Assembly: GCF_000725495.1 (NCBI RefSeq)
Contig: NZ_JNZD01000007.1
Location: forward strand, 301,520 to 365,519
Length of the DNA: 64,000 nucleotides
From: Streptomyces aureus
GTDB taxonomy: Bacteria > Actinomycetota > Actinomycetes > Streptomycetales > Streptomycetaceae
Direction: 5' to 3'
Every line of letters starts with the position of its first letter. The first letter of the stretch is position 1. Position numbers and translations under genes: made by a program. The notes beneath the pieces were generated by a model. It did not search any database and was not told where the DNA came from. It saw nothing but the letters and a program-made list of their open reading frames with translations. Of this stretch, positions 17,614 through 26,331 are shown one piece after another.

Positions 17614-18492
17614 TCAGGTGCCCAGTGCGACGAACCGCTCGGCGACGGTCGCCGCCGCCGTCCCGAGCAGGATCGTGTAGTGGTTGGTGCCCTTGATCAG
17701 TTCGGCGGCCGGTCCTCCCGGGCCGCCGGTCCATCGTTCGACGAGGGACTCCGGCAGCATCGGCGGCTCCTGGCCCAGCAGTCCGAGCGGCGCGTGCAGC
17801 AGCAGGGCCGGGACGGCCGGTGCGGCGAGCGCGTCCGCGAACAGACCGGTGGAGGTCAGCAGCTCACGCCCGTCCTGGCGTACGGCCTCCTCCCGCACCT
17901 TCGAACGCCGGGCACCCGTGGGTCCTGTTATGTCGTAGCGGACGTACGCCTCCATGTCGGCGTTCCAGTGCGGGCCGAGCGCCGGGTGTGCGCGGAAGAA
18001 GTCGACGTAGGCGTCGTCCGTCCCGAACGTCCGGTCGAGCCGGGCCAGCGCCGGTCCGAGCGTGGTGTCGAGGACGGCGTCGAGGTCCGCGCCGGGCGGG
18101 ACGGTCAGCGGCAGGCCGCCGTCCACGAGCAGCAGCCGGTCGAACAGCCCGGGGCGGCGCGCGGCGGCGGTCAGCGCGGTGTACGCGCCCATCGAGTGGC
18201 CGGTCAGTGCGACGGGCCGGCCGTCGCCCAGGTCCGTGGCCAGTCGGCACAGGTCATCGGCGTGCCGGACGAGCCCGTACGGTCCCGGGGTGTCCGCGCT
18301 GCCGCCGCGTCCACGCAAGTCGGGCGCGAACAGACTCCACTCGTCCGGGAGTTGGCGGGCCACGCCACGGAAGGACATTCCGGATCCGGTGATTCCGTGG
18401 GCCGCGAGGGCGGTCCGCGGGCCCTGACCGAACCTCAGGACGCGCAGGGTTCCGCCGTCGACGGGCAGATCGAGTTCGGCGGGCTCGTTCAT
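17614..18492 (-). CDS. Alpha/beta hydrolase
   Basis: 292 residues. The ATG at 18492 has AGGAGG 4 nt upstream; a much longer frame upstream in the same phase is spurious. The fold shows the oxyanion-region HGITGSG, then PDLRGRGGS, the nucleophile elbow GHSMGAY with the active-site Ser, and a C-terminal TNHYTILL carrying the catalytic His. The substrate is unknown; similar proteins are esterases, lactonases or C-C hydrolases. It is 77 nt upstream of no cotranscribed gene: the next leftward gene, miaB, starts 112 nt downstream. The neighbouring MazG-like gene lies upstream on the same strand, 77 nt away. Confidence 0.88.
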   Translation of the reverse strand: MNEPAELDLPVDGGTLRVLRFGQGPRTALAAHGITGSGMSFRGVARQLPDEWSLFAPDLRGRGGSADTPGPYGLVRHADDLCRLATDLGDGRPVALTGHSMGAYTALTAAARRPGLFDRLLLVDGGLPLTVPPGADLDAVLDTTLGPALARLDRTFGTDDAYVDFFRAHPALGPHWNADMEAYVRYDITGPTGARRSKVREEAVRQDGRELLTSTGLFADALAAPAVPALLLHAPLGLLGQEPPMLPESLVERWTGGPGGPAAELIKGTNHYTILLGTAAATVAERFVALGT

Positions 18493-18569
18493 GCGGCCTC
18501 CTGGTCGTGGCGGGAATCCGTGGGGTGACGGCCGACGTACGGCCTCCCTCGTGGGGGCATACCCCGGAT

Positions 18570-19055
18570 CTACGCGTCCGGCGCGCTCCACCCCTGCCGT
18601 CGCAGCACCTCCGACACGTCCGGGGCCCGGTAGTGCTCGCCCTTGAGCACCTTGCCGTCGGACCTGCGGGCGACGTGGCCGTCGGGGCCGATCTTCGTCA
18701 TATTGGCGCGGTGGATCTCGGCGATCACCGCGTCGAGGTCGATCCCGTGGACGAGGGCGGTGCCGTACGCCACGTAGACGACGTCGGCGAGCTCGTGCGC
18801 GAGCCGGTCGAGCGGGCCGTCGACCGCGACCTCGGCGACCTCGGCCGCCTCCTCCGCCAGCAGTTCCCCGCGGTGCGCGGCGAGCTCCGGGGAGACCTCG
18901 GTCGGGGTGCCGCGGACGTCGAGCCCGAAGGCCTGGTGGAACGCGCGGACCAGGGACGCCGGGGAGGCGGGCGCACCGGGCGCCAAGGAAGCGGCCGCGG
19001 AAGACGGCGCGGGAGAGGCGGGCGGGGGGACCTGCGGCGGCGAGGACGACTGCAT
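18570..19055 (-). CDS. MazG-like nucleotide pyrophosphohydrolase family protein
   Basis: 161 residues. Residues 1-40 are Pro/Ala/Ser-rich and probably disordered. The core is a MazG/phosphoribosyl-ATP-pyrophosphatase-type four-helix unit with the metal-binding pattern EEAAEVAEVAVDG followed by LAHELADVVYVAYG (ExxE and ExxD). Such enzymes hydrolyse NTPs to NMP and pyrophosphate, often for house-cleaning of non-canonical or damaged nucleotides. The C-terminus (ANMTKIGPDGHVARRSDGK) resembles the extension in HisE-like and MazG-like proteins that closes over the substrate. The preferred nucleotide cannot be read from sequence. Confidence 0.85.
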   Translation of the reverse strand: MQSSSPPQVPPPASPAPSSAAASLAPGAPASPASLVRAFHQAFGLDVRGTPTEVSPELAAHRGELLAEEAAEVAEVAVDGPLDRLAHELADVVYVAYGTALVHGIDLDAVIAEIHRANMTKIGPDGHVARRSDGKVLKGEHYRAPDVSEVLRRQGWSAPDA

Positions 19056-19128
19056 CCGGCGAGCCTACCCATCCGCCGGAACCCGTTCCCCTGGCCAGGA
19101 CCGGGCCCGGGCTGGCAGGATCGCGCGC

Positions 19129-20127
19129 ATGTTCCAGGCACTCCCCCGCATCGGCCGGCGACGCGCACTGTTCGGCTCCGCGGCCGTCTTCGCGGTCGTG
19201 GGGCTGCTGCTGTGGTGGCTGCTGCCGCTGGGCGAGGAGTCCCCCCGCGGGACGATCACCTTCAGCACGGGCACCCCGACCGGGGTCTACCAGATGTACG
19301 GCAAGCTCCTGCAGGGCGCGATCGCCAAGGACATGCCGCAGCTCGACGTGCGGCTGCTCAACAGCGACGGATCGCAGGAGAACATCAGCCGGGTGGCCAC
19401 CGGCAAGGCCGACTTCACCATCGCCGCGGCCGACGCCGTGGAGACCTACCTCCTCCAGCACAAGCCGGGAGCGAAGCGGCTGCGCGGCTGTTCCCGGCTC
19501 TACGACGACTATGTGCACCTGGTGGTGCCGCGCAGGTCGCCGGTGCAGTCCGTGGCGGATCTGAAGGGCATGCGGGTCGCCGTGGGACCGAGCGGTTCCG
19601 GGGTGCGGCTGATCGCGAACCATGTGCTGGAGGCGGCGGGGCTGGATCCCGGCAAGGACATCGAGCCGCTCGCCGACGGCATCGCGACCATGCCCGAACT
19701 GCTCGAGGACCACAAGATCGACGCGTTCTTCTGGTCGGGCGGTCTGCCGACGAACGCCGTTCAGAAGCTCTCGAAGGCCGACGACATCCGGCTGGTGCCG
19801 ATCGGCAACGACCTGGTCGAGAAGCTGCACGAGCAGGGCGGCGGCTCGCGCTACTACCGGTCCGCGGTGATGCCCGCCGACGCCTACCCCGAGGCGCAGC
19901 GCGGCTCGGCCGTGCCGACGCTGGCCGTGGCCAACTTCCTGATCACCCGGGAGGACGCGGACGCGGACCTCACCGAGGAGCTCACCCGCACGGTGATCGC
20001 GAGCCGCGACCGCATCGGCGCGGTGGTGCACGCGGCCCAGCTGGTGGACCTGCGGACGGCGATCTACACCGACCCGCTGCCGCTGCACGAGGGCGCGCGC
20101 CGCTACTACCGGTCGATCAAGCCGTAG
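19129..20127 (+). CDS. TAXI family TRAP-type solute-binding protein
   Basis: 332 residues. The ATG at 19129 begins a membrane-anchor or signal segment (RRALFGSAAVFAVVGLLLWWLLPLG). The mature part has the TAXI signature around ITFSTGTPTGVYQMYGKLLQ, then VATGKADFTIAAADAVETYL and MRVAVGPSGSGVRLIANHVLEAAG. No typical lipobox is visible, so it may stay attached by its N-terminal helix. TAXI proteins bind small carboxylates, often glutamate-like, for TRAP transporters, but no DctQ/DctM membrane partner lies nearby. It is divergent from the mazG-like gene and convergent with gluK. Confidence 0.88.
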   Translation: MFQALPRIGRRRALFGSAAVFAVVGLLLWWLLPLGEESPRGTITFSTGTPTGVYQMYGKLLQGAIAKDMPQLDVRLLNSDGSQENISRVATGKADFTIAAADAVETYLLQHKPGAKRLRGCSRLYDDYVHLVVPRRSPVQSVADLKGMRVAVGPSGSGVRLIANHVLEAAGLDPGKDIEPLADGIATMPELLEDHKIDAFFWSGGLPTNAVQKLSKADDIRLVPIGNDLVEKLHEQGGGSRYYRSAVMPADAYPEAQRGSAVPTLAVANFLITREDADADLTEELTRTVIASRDRIGAVVHAAQLVDLRTAIYTDPLPLHEGARRYYRSIKP

Positions 20128-20159
20128 CGCCGCCCCAGCACGGGGCCGGGCGGGACCGG

Positions 20160-21566
20160 TCAGGTCGCCGGCCCGGACCTGGGCACCTTCACCGTCACCC
20201 GCAGACCGTGCGGCTCGTGGCGGTCGTAGGCGATGGAGCCGCCGCCCGCCGCGAGCAGGGCCCGGGAGATGGAGAGGCCGAGGCCCGAGCCCTTGATGTT
20301 CTGGTGGGCGGTGCTGCGCCAGAAGCGGTCGCCGATGCGGGCCAGGTCCTCGTCGCCGAGACCGGGGCCGCCGTCGGTGACCACGACGGTCGAGGCCTCG
20401 CCGTTCGAGGCGACGGTGACCTCGACGCACTCTCCCTCGGGCGTGAACTTGACCGCGTTGTCGATCACCGCGTCCAGGGCGCTGGACAGGGTGATGGGAT
20501 CGGCCCAGGCGGTGGTGGGCGGGCAGTCCCCCGTGAGCCGTACGCCCTTGCGGTCGGCGACCGGCTGCCAGGACGCCACGCGCTCGGCGGCCAGCGCGCC
20601 GATGTCGGTCAGGCGGACATCGGCCTCGGCGTGCTCGGCGAGCGCCAGGTCGAGCAGGTCGTCGAGCACCTGGGTGAGCCGCTTGCCCTCGGTGCGGACC
20701 GAGGCGATCTCCTCGTTGTCCTCGGGCAGTTCGAGGGCGAGCAGCTCGATCCGCAGCAGCAACGCCGAGAGCGGGTTGCGCAGTTGGTGGGAGGCGTCGG
20801 CGACGAAGGCCCGCTGCTGCTCCAGCACGCTCTCCACGTTGTCGGCCATCTCGTTGAACGACCGTGCCAGACGCTGGAGTTCGGGCGGCCCGCCGGCGGG
20901 CGCGACCCGGGACTTCAACCGTCCGGTCGCGATGTCGTGGGTGGTGGCGTCGAGGACGCGTACGGGTCTTAGCACCCAGCCGGTCAGCCGCAGCGCGGCG
21001 CCGAGCGCGAGCAGCATCGCGGCGATCTCGCCCGCCCCGATGATCAGCCAGCCGTGCAGGGTCCCGGAACGCATCTGCCCCGTGGGCGAGTCGGTGACGA
21101 CGACGGCGATGACGTCGCCGTCCCGGATGACCGGGGAGGCGACGACGAGACGGTGCTGCTGCCAGGGCCAGACCTGCTCGGGGTCGTGGCTGCGGCGGCT
21201 GACGAGCGCCTCGTTGAAGGCTTCGCGGGCCGCACCGGACGACGGCAGGAGCCAGTTCTCCGGGGCGTTCGCCATCGGCTCGTCGTCGCGGTAGAAGACG
21301 CCGACCCGGATGCCGTACACCTCGTAGTAGCGGGCGAGTTCGGTGCGCAGGGTCTCGCCGCGCTCGTCCGGGAACCCCGCCCGGGACCGGCTCGGGGAGT
21401 CGGTCACGTACTGGGCGAGGGCGGCGAAGCGCGCGGTGTCGTCGATGCGGTCGACGACCACGCGCTGCTGCTGCGCCGCCGCCACGCTCACCGCGAGCGG
21501 GACGCCGAGCGCGAGCAGCACGGCCGCCATCAGGACGATGAGCAGCGGCAGGAGGCGGGTGCGCAC
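20160..21566 (-). CDS. gluK: Sensor histidine kinase GluK
   Basis: 468 residues from a GTG at 21566, 9 nt after the gluR stop, so the two are cotranscribed and coupled. A hydrophobic segment at residues about 5-29 and a second near 168-190 frame an extracytoplasmic sensor of about 140 residues. HAMP follows, then a dimerisation/phosphoacceptor box DASHQLRNPLSALLLRIE with the His near residue 258, and HATPase motifs DNAVKF, DGGPGL and GLGLSISRALL. In S. coelicolor the GluR-GluK pair next to gluABCD responds to extracellular glutamate and activates the transporter. The same arrangement here supports that role, by inference. Confidence 0.9.
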   Translation of the reverse strand: MRTRLLPLLIVLMAAVLLALGVPLAVSVAAAQQQRVVVDRIDDTARFAALAQYVTDSPSRSRAGFPDERGETLRTELARYYEVYGIRVGVFYRDDEPMANAPENWLLPSSGAAREAFNEALVSRRSHDPEQVWPWQQHRLVVASPVIRDGDVIAVVVTDSPTGQMRSGTLHGWLIIGAGEIAAMLLALGAALRLTGWVLRPVRVLDATTHDIATGRLKSRVAPAGGPPELQRLARSFNEMADNVESVLEQQRAFVADASHQLRNPLSALLLRIELLALELPEDNEEIASVRTEGKRLTQVLDDLLDLALAEHAEADVRLTDIGALAAERVASWQPVADRKGVRLTGDCPPTTAWADPITLSSALDAVIDNAVKFTPEGECVEVTVASNGEASTVVVTDGGPGLGDEDLARIGDRFWRSTAHQNIKGSGLGLSISRALLAAGGGSIAYDRHEPHGLRVTVKVPRSGPAT

Positions 21567-21575
21567 CTGTGCCCG

Positions 21576-22262
21576 CTACGCGGCCGGGGCGACGAGCCGG
21601 TACCCGACGCCGCGTACGGTCTCGATCAGCGCGGGCATGCGCAGCTTGGAGCGCAGCGACGCCACGTGCACCTCCAGGGTGCGGCCGGTCCCCTCCCAGC
21701 TGGTCCGCCAGACCTCGCTGATGATCTGCTCCCGGCGGAACACGACCCCGGGGCGCTGGGCCAGCAGGGCGAGCAGGTCGAACTCCTTGCGGGTCAGCTG
21801 GACCGCCGAACCGTCCACGGTGACCTGGCGGTTGAGGAGTTCGATGCGCACGGACCCGAGGAGGACCAGGTCCTCGCCGGCCGCCGCCGTGTCGTCGTGG
21901 GCGCTGCGCCTGCTGACGGCGTGGATCCGGGCGAGCAGTTCACCGGTGTCGTACGGCTTCACGACGTAGTCGTCGGCGCCGAGGTTGAGGCCGTGGATGC
22001 GGGAACGGACGTCCGCGCGCGCGGTGACCATGATCACGGGTGTGGCTGTCCGCTTGCGGATCTTGCCGCAGACCTCGTAGCCGTCCTGGTCGGGCAGCCC
22101 GAGGTCGAGCAGGACGACGCCGAAGCCGTCGCTCTCGGGGACGAGGGCGCGCAGGGCCTCCTCGCCGCTGCGGGCATGGGTCACCTCGAAGCCGTGCCGT
22201 GCCAGCACCGCGGACAGGGCGGCGGCGACGTGGTTGTCGTCCTCGACGAGGAGCAGTCTCAT
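21576..22262 (-). CDS. gluR: OmpR-family response regulator GluR
   Basis: 228 residues. The receiver domain has the acidic pair in LLVEDDNH, the phosphoacceptor Asp in VVLLDLGLPDQDG, the Thr/Ser switch in VMVTARADV and Lys in VVKPYD. The C-terminal winged-helix domain includes LTRKEFDLLALLAQRPG, the recognition region RTLEVHVASLRSKLR and the terminal VRGVGYRL. It should bind direct repeats in DNA; candidate repeats lie immediately upstream in the gluR-gluA intergenic region. The gene is divergent from gluA and followed by gluK. Confidence 0.92.
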   Translation of the reverse strand: MRLLLVEDDNHVAAALSAVLARHGFEVTHARSGEEALRALVPESDGFGVVLLDLGLPDQDGYEVCGKIRKRTATPVIMVTARADVRSRIHGLNLGADDYVVKPYDTGELLARIHAVSRRSAHDDTAAAGEDLVLLGSVRIELLNRQVTVDGSAVQLTRKEFDLLALLAQRPGVVFRREQIISEVWRTSWEGTGRTLEVHVASLRSKLRMPALIETVRGVGYRLVAPAA

Positions 22263-22608
22263 TCCGGCCCCCTCCGGCTCATCGGCCGTACCGTGTCGTC
22301 GGTACGGTCCCGGGTCTCTTGCGTCGTACGGTCTCGGGTCTCATCGGTCGAACGGTCCCCGTTTCAACAAAGTGGTGCACGCGCGCGTGCACCAAGGAAG
22401 TCACGCCGATGGACAAGGACGGCGTCAAGGGGCTTCGGGTTGCCCGGGGCTTCCGTTACCCAGCCGGTACGCGCGTCCGTGCGGTCGCTACGACACGTGT
22501 CCGATTGCTATCGGATCGTGATGCTCAGATTCCCCTCAGATGTAATGACGCTGGTCGTAAGGGGTCACTACTGTCCTCGGAAACCGAGGAGGACGGAGCC
22601 CCAAAGCG
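22263..22608. promoter_or_regulatory. Divergent gluR/gluA control region
   Basis: 346 nt holding promoters for both transcripts. Three direct repeats with a 24-nt period begin at 22302 (GTACGGTCCCGGGTCTC), 22326 (GTACGGTCTCGGGTCTC) and 22350 (GAACGGTCCCC, partial). A perfect 22-bp palindrome, half-site TGGTGCACGCG, spans 22373-22394. A smaller inverted repeat TCCGAT-TGCT-ATCGGA lies at 22500-22515. OmpR-type regulators typically bind direct repeats, so the 24-nt repeats are the best candidate for GluR. Confidence 0.6.
22373..22394. promoter_or_regulatory. Perfect 22-bp palindrome
   Basis: The half TGGTGCACGCG is followed immediately by its exact reverse complement. It lies between gluR and gluA, downstream (toward gluA) of the 24-nt direct repeats. 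It has the form of a dimeric-repressor operator, for example of a GntR, TetR or LacI protein. It could also form a hairpin in a gluA leader. Confidence 0.6.
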
Positions 22609-23385
22609 ATGACCGATGCATCGGTGGCCAAGGACGCCATGGCCGGGACCGACGAACTGGTCGTCCTGAAGAGCGTCGACAAGCATTTTGGCGCGTTGCA
22701 CGTGCTCCAGGACATCGACCTGACGATCACCCGTGGCGAGGTCGTCGTGGTCATCGGGCCCTCCGGGTCCGGGAAGTCCACCCTGTGCCGCACGATCAAC
22801 CGTCTGGAGACGATCGATTCGGGTGACATCTCGATCGACGGAAAGCCGCTGCCCCAGGAGGGCAAGGCGCTCGCACGGCTCCGGTCCGACGTGGGCATGG
22901 TCTTCCAGTCCTTCAACCTCTTCGCGCACAAGACCGTGCTCGAGAACGTGATGCTGGGACAGATCAAGGTCCGCAAGACCGGCCGGCAGGCGGCGGAGGA
23001 GAAGGCGCGCGCCCTGCTCGACCGCGTCGGCGTCGGCACACAGGCCGACAAGTACCCGGCGCAGCTCTCGGGCGGCCAGCAGCAACGCGTGGCCATCGCA
23101 CGGGCGTTGGCGATGGACCCGAAGGTCATGCTCTTCGACGAGCCGACCTCGGCGCTGGACCCCGAGATGATCAACGAGGTCCTCGAGGTCATGCAGCAGC
23201 TCGCCCGGGACGGCATGACGATGATCGTCGTCACCCACGAGATGGGCTTCGCCCGCTCGGCCGCCAACCGCGTCGTCTTCATGGCTGACGGCCGCATCGT
23301 CGAAGAGGCCGCGCCGGACCAGTTCTTCAGCAACCCGCGCAGCGACCGCGCCAAGGATTTCCTGTCGAAGATCCTGCACCACTGA
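22609..23385 (+). CDS. gluA: Glutamate ABC transporter ATP-binding protein GluA
   Basis: 258 residues from ATG 22609. An in-frame ATG at 22639 has AAGGA with 4-nt spacing and may be the true start. All ABC ATPase motifs are present: GPSGSGKST (Walker A), [15 protein letters not shown] (signature), [13 protein letters not shown] (Walker B) and VVTHEMGFA (H-loop). It is in the polar amino acid uptake group and energises import through GluC and GluD. It is first in the gluABCD operon. The stop codon lies within a 17-nt triplication (23374-23424). Confidence 0.92.
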   Translation: MTDASVAKDAMAGTDELVVLKSVDKHFGALHVLQDIDLTITRGEVVVVIGPSGSGKSTLCRTINRLETIDSGDISIDGKPLPQEGKALARLRSDVGMVFQSFNLFAHKTVLENVMLGQIKVRKTGRQAAEEKARALLDRVGVGTQADKYPAQLSGGQQQRVAIARALAMDPKVMLFDEPTSALDPEMINEVLEVMQQLARDGMTMIVVTHEMGFARSAANRVVFMADGRIVEEAAPDQFFSNPRSDRAKDFLSKILHH

Positions 23386-23424
23386 CGTTCCTGCACCACT
23401 GACGTCTCCGCACCACTGACGGTT
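23374..23424. repeat. 17-nt triplication across the gluA stop codon
   Basis: Three copies of a 17-nt unit (CTGCACCACTGACGTTC and variants) start at 23374, 23391 and 23408. The first includes the last codons of gluA, encoding LHH and the TGA. Later copies repeat the stop in the same phase. Confidence 0.75.
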
Positions 23425-23446
23425 CGGCACCCGCGGGACCGGGTCC

Positions 23447-23471
23447 CCGGAGGGACCTGCGCGCCCTCCGG
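23447..23471. promoter_or_regulatory. Intercistronic hairpin gluA-gluB
   Basis: CCGGAGGG (23447-23454) and CCCTCCGG (23464-23471) form an 8-bp stem with a 9-nt loop in the 165-nt gluA-gluB gap. Such hairpins often stabilise the mRNA 3' to them or mark processing sites in binding-protein operons. Confidence 0.5.
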
Positions 23472-23550
23472 AGGGATGGACCGCGTCCCCGTCCGGGGCG
23501 CCCCGCACGTCGACGGCCCGTACTTCACTCAGACCCGAAGGATGTTCACC

Positions 23551-24387
23551 ATGAAGCTCCGCAACGCAGCCACCGCTTCGGCCGCCGTACTCGCGCTCGC
23601 CGTGACCGCCACCGCGTGCGGTTCGAGCGACAAGAACGACAGCGGGTCGTCGGGCGGCGGAAACATCAAGATCGGCATCAAGTACGACCAGCCCGGTCTC
23701 GGCCTGAAGCAGCCGGACGGCTCCTTCGCCGGTTTCGACGTGGACGTCGCGACCTACGTGGCCAAGGAACTCGGCTACAAGCCCAGCCAGATCCAGTTCG
23801 TCGAGACCAAGAGCGCCGACCGCGAGAACGCGATCGCCCGCGGTGACGTGAAGTTCATCGCGGCCACCTACTCGATCACCGACGAGCGCAAGCAGAAGGT
23901 CGACTTCGCCGGCCCGTACCTGCTGGCCCACCAGGACCTGCTCGTCAAGGCCAACTCGACCATCGCCAAGGGCACGGACCTCAACGGCAAGAAGCTCTGC
24001 TCCGTGACCGGTTCGACCTCGGCGCAGAACGTCCACGACACCATCGCCCCGAAGGCCAACCTGAAGCAGTACAGCGGCTACTCGGAGTGCATCGCCGCCC
24101 TGCAGAGCGGCGCCGTCGACGCAGTGACCACCGACGACTCGATCCTCGCGGGCTTCGCCTCGCAGGACAAGTACAAGGGCCAGTTCAAGCTCGCCGGCCT
24201 CAAGCTGAGCAACGAGAACTACGGCATCGGCCTGAAGAAGGGCGACACCGCGCTGGAGAAGAAGATCAACGCCGCGCTGCAGAAGATGGTCAGCGACGGT
24301 TCCTGGAACAAGGCGGTCACGAAGAACTTCGGCCCGGCGGAGTACAAGAACGAGCCGGCTCCGAAGATCGGCGTGATCGTCAAGTAG
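23551..24387 (+). CDS. gluB: Glutamate-binding lipoprotein GluB
   Basis: 278 residues from ATG 23551, with GAAGG 8-9 nt upstream; an ATG at 23542 overlaps that site. The signal peptide ends in a lipobox-like VTATAC with Cys23, followed by a Ser/Gly/Asp linker. The mature part is a family 3 extracellular solute-binding protein: IKIGIKYDQPG, FAGFDVDVATYVAKELGY, FVETKSADRENAIARGDVKFIAATYSITDERKQKVDFA and, at the C-terminus, KNFGPAEYKNEPAPKIGVIVK. It should capture glutamate outside the membrane and deliver it to GluCD. Operon spacing suggests abundant independent translation. Confidence 0.92.
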   Translation: MKLRNAATASAAVLALAVTATACGSSDKNDSGSSGGGNIKIGIKYDQPGLGLKQPDGSFAGFDVDVATYVAKELGYKPSQIQFVETKSADRENAIARGDVKFIAATYSITDERKQKVDFAGPYLLAHQDLLVKANSTIAKGTDLNGKKLCSVTGSTSAQNVHDTIAPKANLKQYSGYSECIAALQSGAVDAVTTDDSILAGFASQDKYKGQFKLAGLKLSNENYGIGLKKGDTALEKKINAALQKMVSDGSWNKAVTKNFGPAEYKNEPAPKIGVIVK

Positions 24388-24460
24388 TCCTCGCCCACGA
24401 GGCGACGCAGGGCCCTCGGCCAACGCGGGAATCCGCGGTTCACGGGGGGCTGAGCAGGGG

Positions 24461-24488
24461 TGCCGCCGCCGCGATCACGGCGGCGGCA
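24461..24488. promoter_or_regulatory. Intercistronic hairpin gluB-gluC
   Basis: Arms TGCCGCCGCCG (24461-24471) and CGGCGGCGGCA (24478-24488) pair perfectly over 11 bp around a 6-nt loop in the 156-nt gluB-gluC gap. It probably acts as a partial terminator or RNase barrier, which would give more binding protein than permease. Confidence 0.7.
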
Positions 24489-24543
24489 CACCACCGCCCG
24501 CCCCGTCCGCCACGTTCACCACCACCCGGAAGCGCGGGAGATC

Positions 24544-25209
24544 GTGTTCGACTTTCTTCAAGGTTATGACGTCCTGGGGGCGTTCTGGATGACGGTGAAA
24601 CTCACCGTCCTCTCCGCCCTCGGCTCCCTGGTCCTGGGCACCCTGCTGGCCGCGATGCGCGTCAGCCCGATCCCGCTCATGCGCGGATTCGGCACCGCCT
24701 ACGTGAACATCGTCCGGAACATCCCCCTGACGATCATCATCCTGTTCAGCTCGCTCGGGCTCGCCGACATCTTCGGCGTGTCGATGGGCGCGTCCGACTT
24801 CGCCGTCCAGGGCTTCCGGCTCGCGGTGCTCAGTCTCGTCGTCTACCACGCGGCCTTCGTCTGCGAGGCGCTGCGTTCGGGCATCAACACCGTTCCGGTC
24901 GGACAGGCCGAGGCGGCCCGGGCGATCGGGCTCGGCTTCGGCCAGACCCTGCGGCTGATCGTGCTGCCGCAGGCGTTCCGGGCCGTCGTCGTCCCGCTGG
25001 CGAACGTGCTGATCGCCCTGACCAAGAACACGACCGTGGCCGCCGCGATCGGCGTGGCCGAGGCCGCCACCCTGATGAAGACGATGATGGAGAACGAGGC
25101 CCAGACGGTCCTCATCGCCGCCGTCTTCGCCTTCGGGTTCGTGGTCCTGACCCTCCCCACCGGCCTCTTCCTCGGCTGGCTGGGCAAGCGACTGGCGGTG
25201 AAGCGATGA
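24544..25209 (+). CDS. gluC: Glutamate ABC transporter permease GluC
   Basis: 221 residues from a GTG at 24544 with GGGAG 4 nt upstream. An ATG at 24460 would add a 28-residue His/Arg/Pro-rich leader that spans the hairpin and is unlikely. The protein begins FDFLQGYDVLGAFWMTVKLTV, has about five transmembrane helices, and carries the ABC-permease EAA loop (GQAEAARAIGLGFGQTLRLIVLPQAFR). It pairs with GluD. Its stop overlaps the gluD start by 4 nt (ATGA), so translation is coupled. Confidence 0.9.
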   Translation: MFDFLQGYDVLGAFWMTVKLTVLSALGSLVLGTLLAAMRVSPIPLMRGFGTAYVNIVRNIPLTIIILFSSLGLADIFGVSMGASDFAVQGFRLAVLSLVVYHAAFVCEALRSGINTVPVGQAEAARAIGLGFGQTLRLIVLPQAFRAVVVPLANVLIALTKNTTVAAAIGVAEAATLMKTMMENEAQTVLIAAVFAFGFVVLTLPTGLFLGWLGKRLAVKR

Positions 25210-26099
25210 CCTCCGTCCTCTACGACGCCCCCGGCCCCCGGGCCAGGCGCCGCAATGTGCTCCTCTCCGTCCTCTTCTCCGTCCTCCTGGCGGCGCTGCT
25301 GTGGTGGGTATGGCAGGCCCTGGACGACAAGGGCCAGCTCAAATGGGCCCTGTGGCAGCCCTTCACCACGGCGGACGCCTGGAACACGTATCTGCTGCCG
25401 GGCCTGTGGGGCACGCTGAAGGCCGCCGCGCTCAGCATGGTCATCGCCCTCCCGCTGGGCGCCGTCCTCGGCATCGCCCGTCTCTCCGACCACCGCTGGG
25501 TGCGTGTTCCCGTCGGGGCCGTGGTCGAGTTCTTCCGGTCCATCCCCGTTCTGCTGCTCATGCTGTTCGCGAACGAGCTCTACGCCCAGTCCTCGAACAT
25601 CGCCAGCGAGTACCGTCCGCTCTACGCGGTGGTCACCGGCCTCGTGCTCTACAACGCCTCGGTCCTCGCCGAGGTCGTCCGGGCGGGCGTCCTCGCGCTC
25701 CCCAAGGGACAGACGGAGGCCGCGTACGCGATCGGGCTGCGCAAGGGCCAGACGATGACCAGCATCCTGCTGCCGCAGTCGGTCACCGTGATGCTCCCGG
25801 CGATCGTCAGCCAGCTCGTCGTCATCGTGAAGGACACCGCACTGGGCGGTGTGATGATCAGCTACGCGGAACTCCTCAGCGCGCGCAGCACCCTCGCCGC
25901 CAACTACGCGAACGTCATCCAGAGCTTCGTCGTCGTCGCCGTCATCTTCATCATCCTGAACTTCACGCTCACCAGCTTCGCCTCCTGGCTGGAGGGGCGG
26001 CTGCGCCGGGGCAAGAAGACGACCGGCGCGGTGCTCTCGCCGAACGACGCGACCATCGCCGGCACGGCCGCGACGGGTGCCGGCGGCGGAGTCGCCTGA
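25206..26099 (+). CDS. gluD: Glutamate ABC transporter permease GluD
   Basis: 297 residues, starting within the gluC stop (ATGA overlap). It has about six hydrophobic segments and the EAA loop GQTEAAYAIGLRKGQTMTSILLPQSV. The N-terminus has a short cytoplasmic Arg-rich leader, and the C-terminal 35 residues are basic then Ala/Gly-rich. It forms the membrane channel with GluC, and is the last gene of gluABCD. Confidence 0.92.
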   Translation: MTSVLYDAPGPRARRRNVLLSVLFSVLLAALLWWVWQALDDKGQLKWALWQPFTTADAWNTYLLPGLWGTLKAAALSMVIALPLGAVLGIARLSDHRWVRVPVGAVVEFFRSIPVLLLMLFANELYAQSSNIASEYRPLYAVVTGLVLYNASVLAEVVRAGVLALPKGQTEAAYAIGLRKGQTMTSILLPQSVTVMLPAIVSQLVVIVKDTALGGVMISYAELLSARSTLAANYANVIQSFVVVAVIFIILNFTLTSFASWLEGRLRRGKKTTGAVLSPNDATIAGTAATGAGGGVA

Positions 26100-26183
26100 G
26101 CCCGGCTCGGACGGGCCCCGAGTCGACGATGTCCGAGCGGTTCTGACGAATCGTCCGAACATCAGTCGATCGGTGTGACCGAA

Positions 26184-26213
26184 GGGGTCAGTGACGTGAC
26201 CGCCACTGACCCC
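26184..26213 (+). terminator. Hairpin downstream of gluABCD
   Basis: Arms GGGGTCAGTG (26184-26193) and CACTGACCCC (26204-26213) pair perfectly around a 10-nt loop, 85 nt after the gluD stop. It is the probable operon terminator; no T-run follows. Confidence 0.75.
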
Positions 26214-26331
26214 GTCACTTGACGCAAGCAGCGGCAATGGGTTGCATACGTTCTGTGATCGTGCACCCTGCTCCACCTGCCTGTTCCCGTACGTCCCTCA
26301 GGACACAGCTCCGTGCAGGGGGCACCGCGCC

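Noticed and set aside
17614..20430. Leftward frame of 938 codons joining the hydrolase with upstream sequence
   Set aside because: Only the 292-residue part from ATG 18492 has homology and a ribosome binding site; the rest crosses the MazG-like and TAXI genes.
26242..26331. Upstream extension of the FAD monooxygenase to an ATG at 26242
   Set aside because: The extension is Cys/Pro/His-rich without family similarity; the GTG at 26332 starts exactly at the FAD-binding strand.
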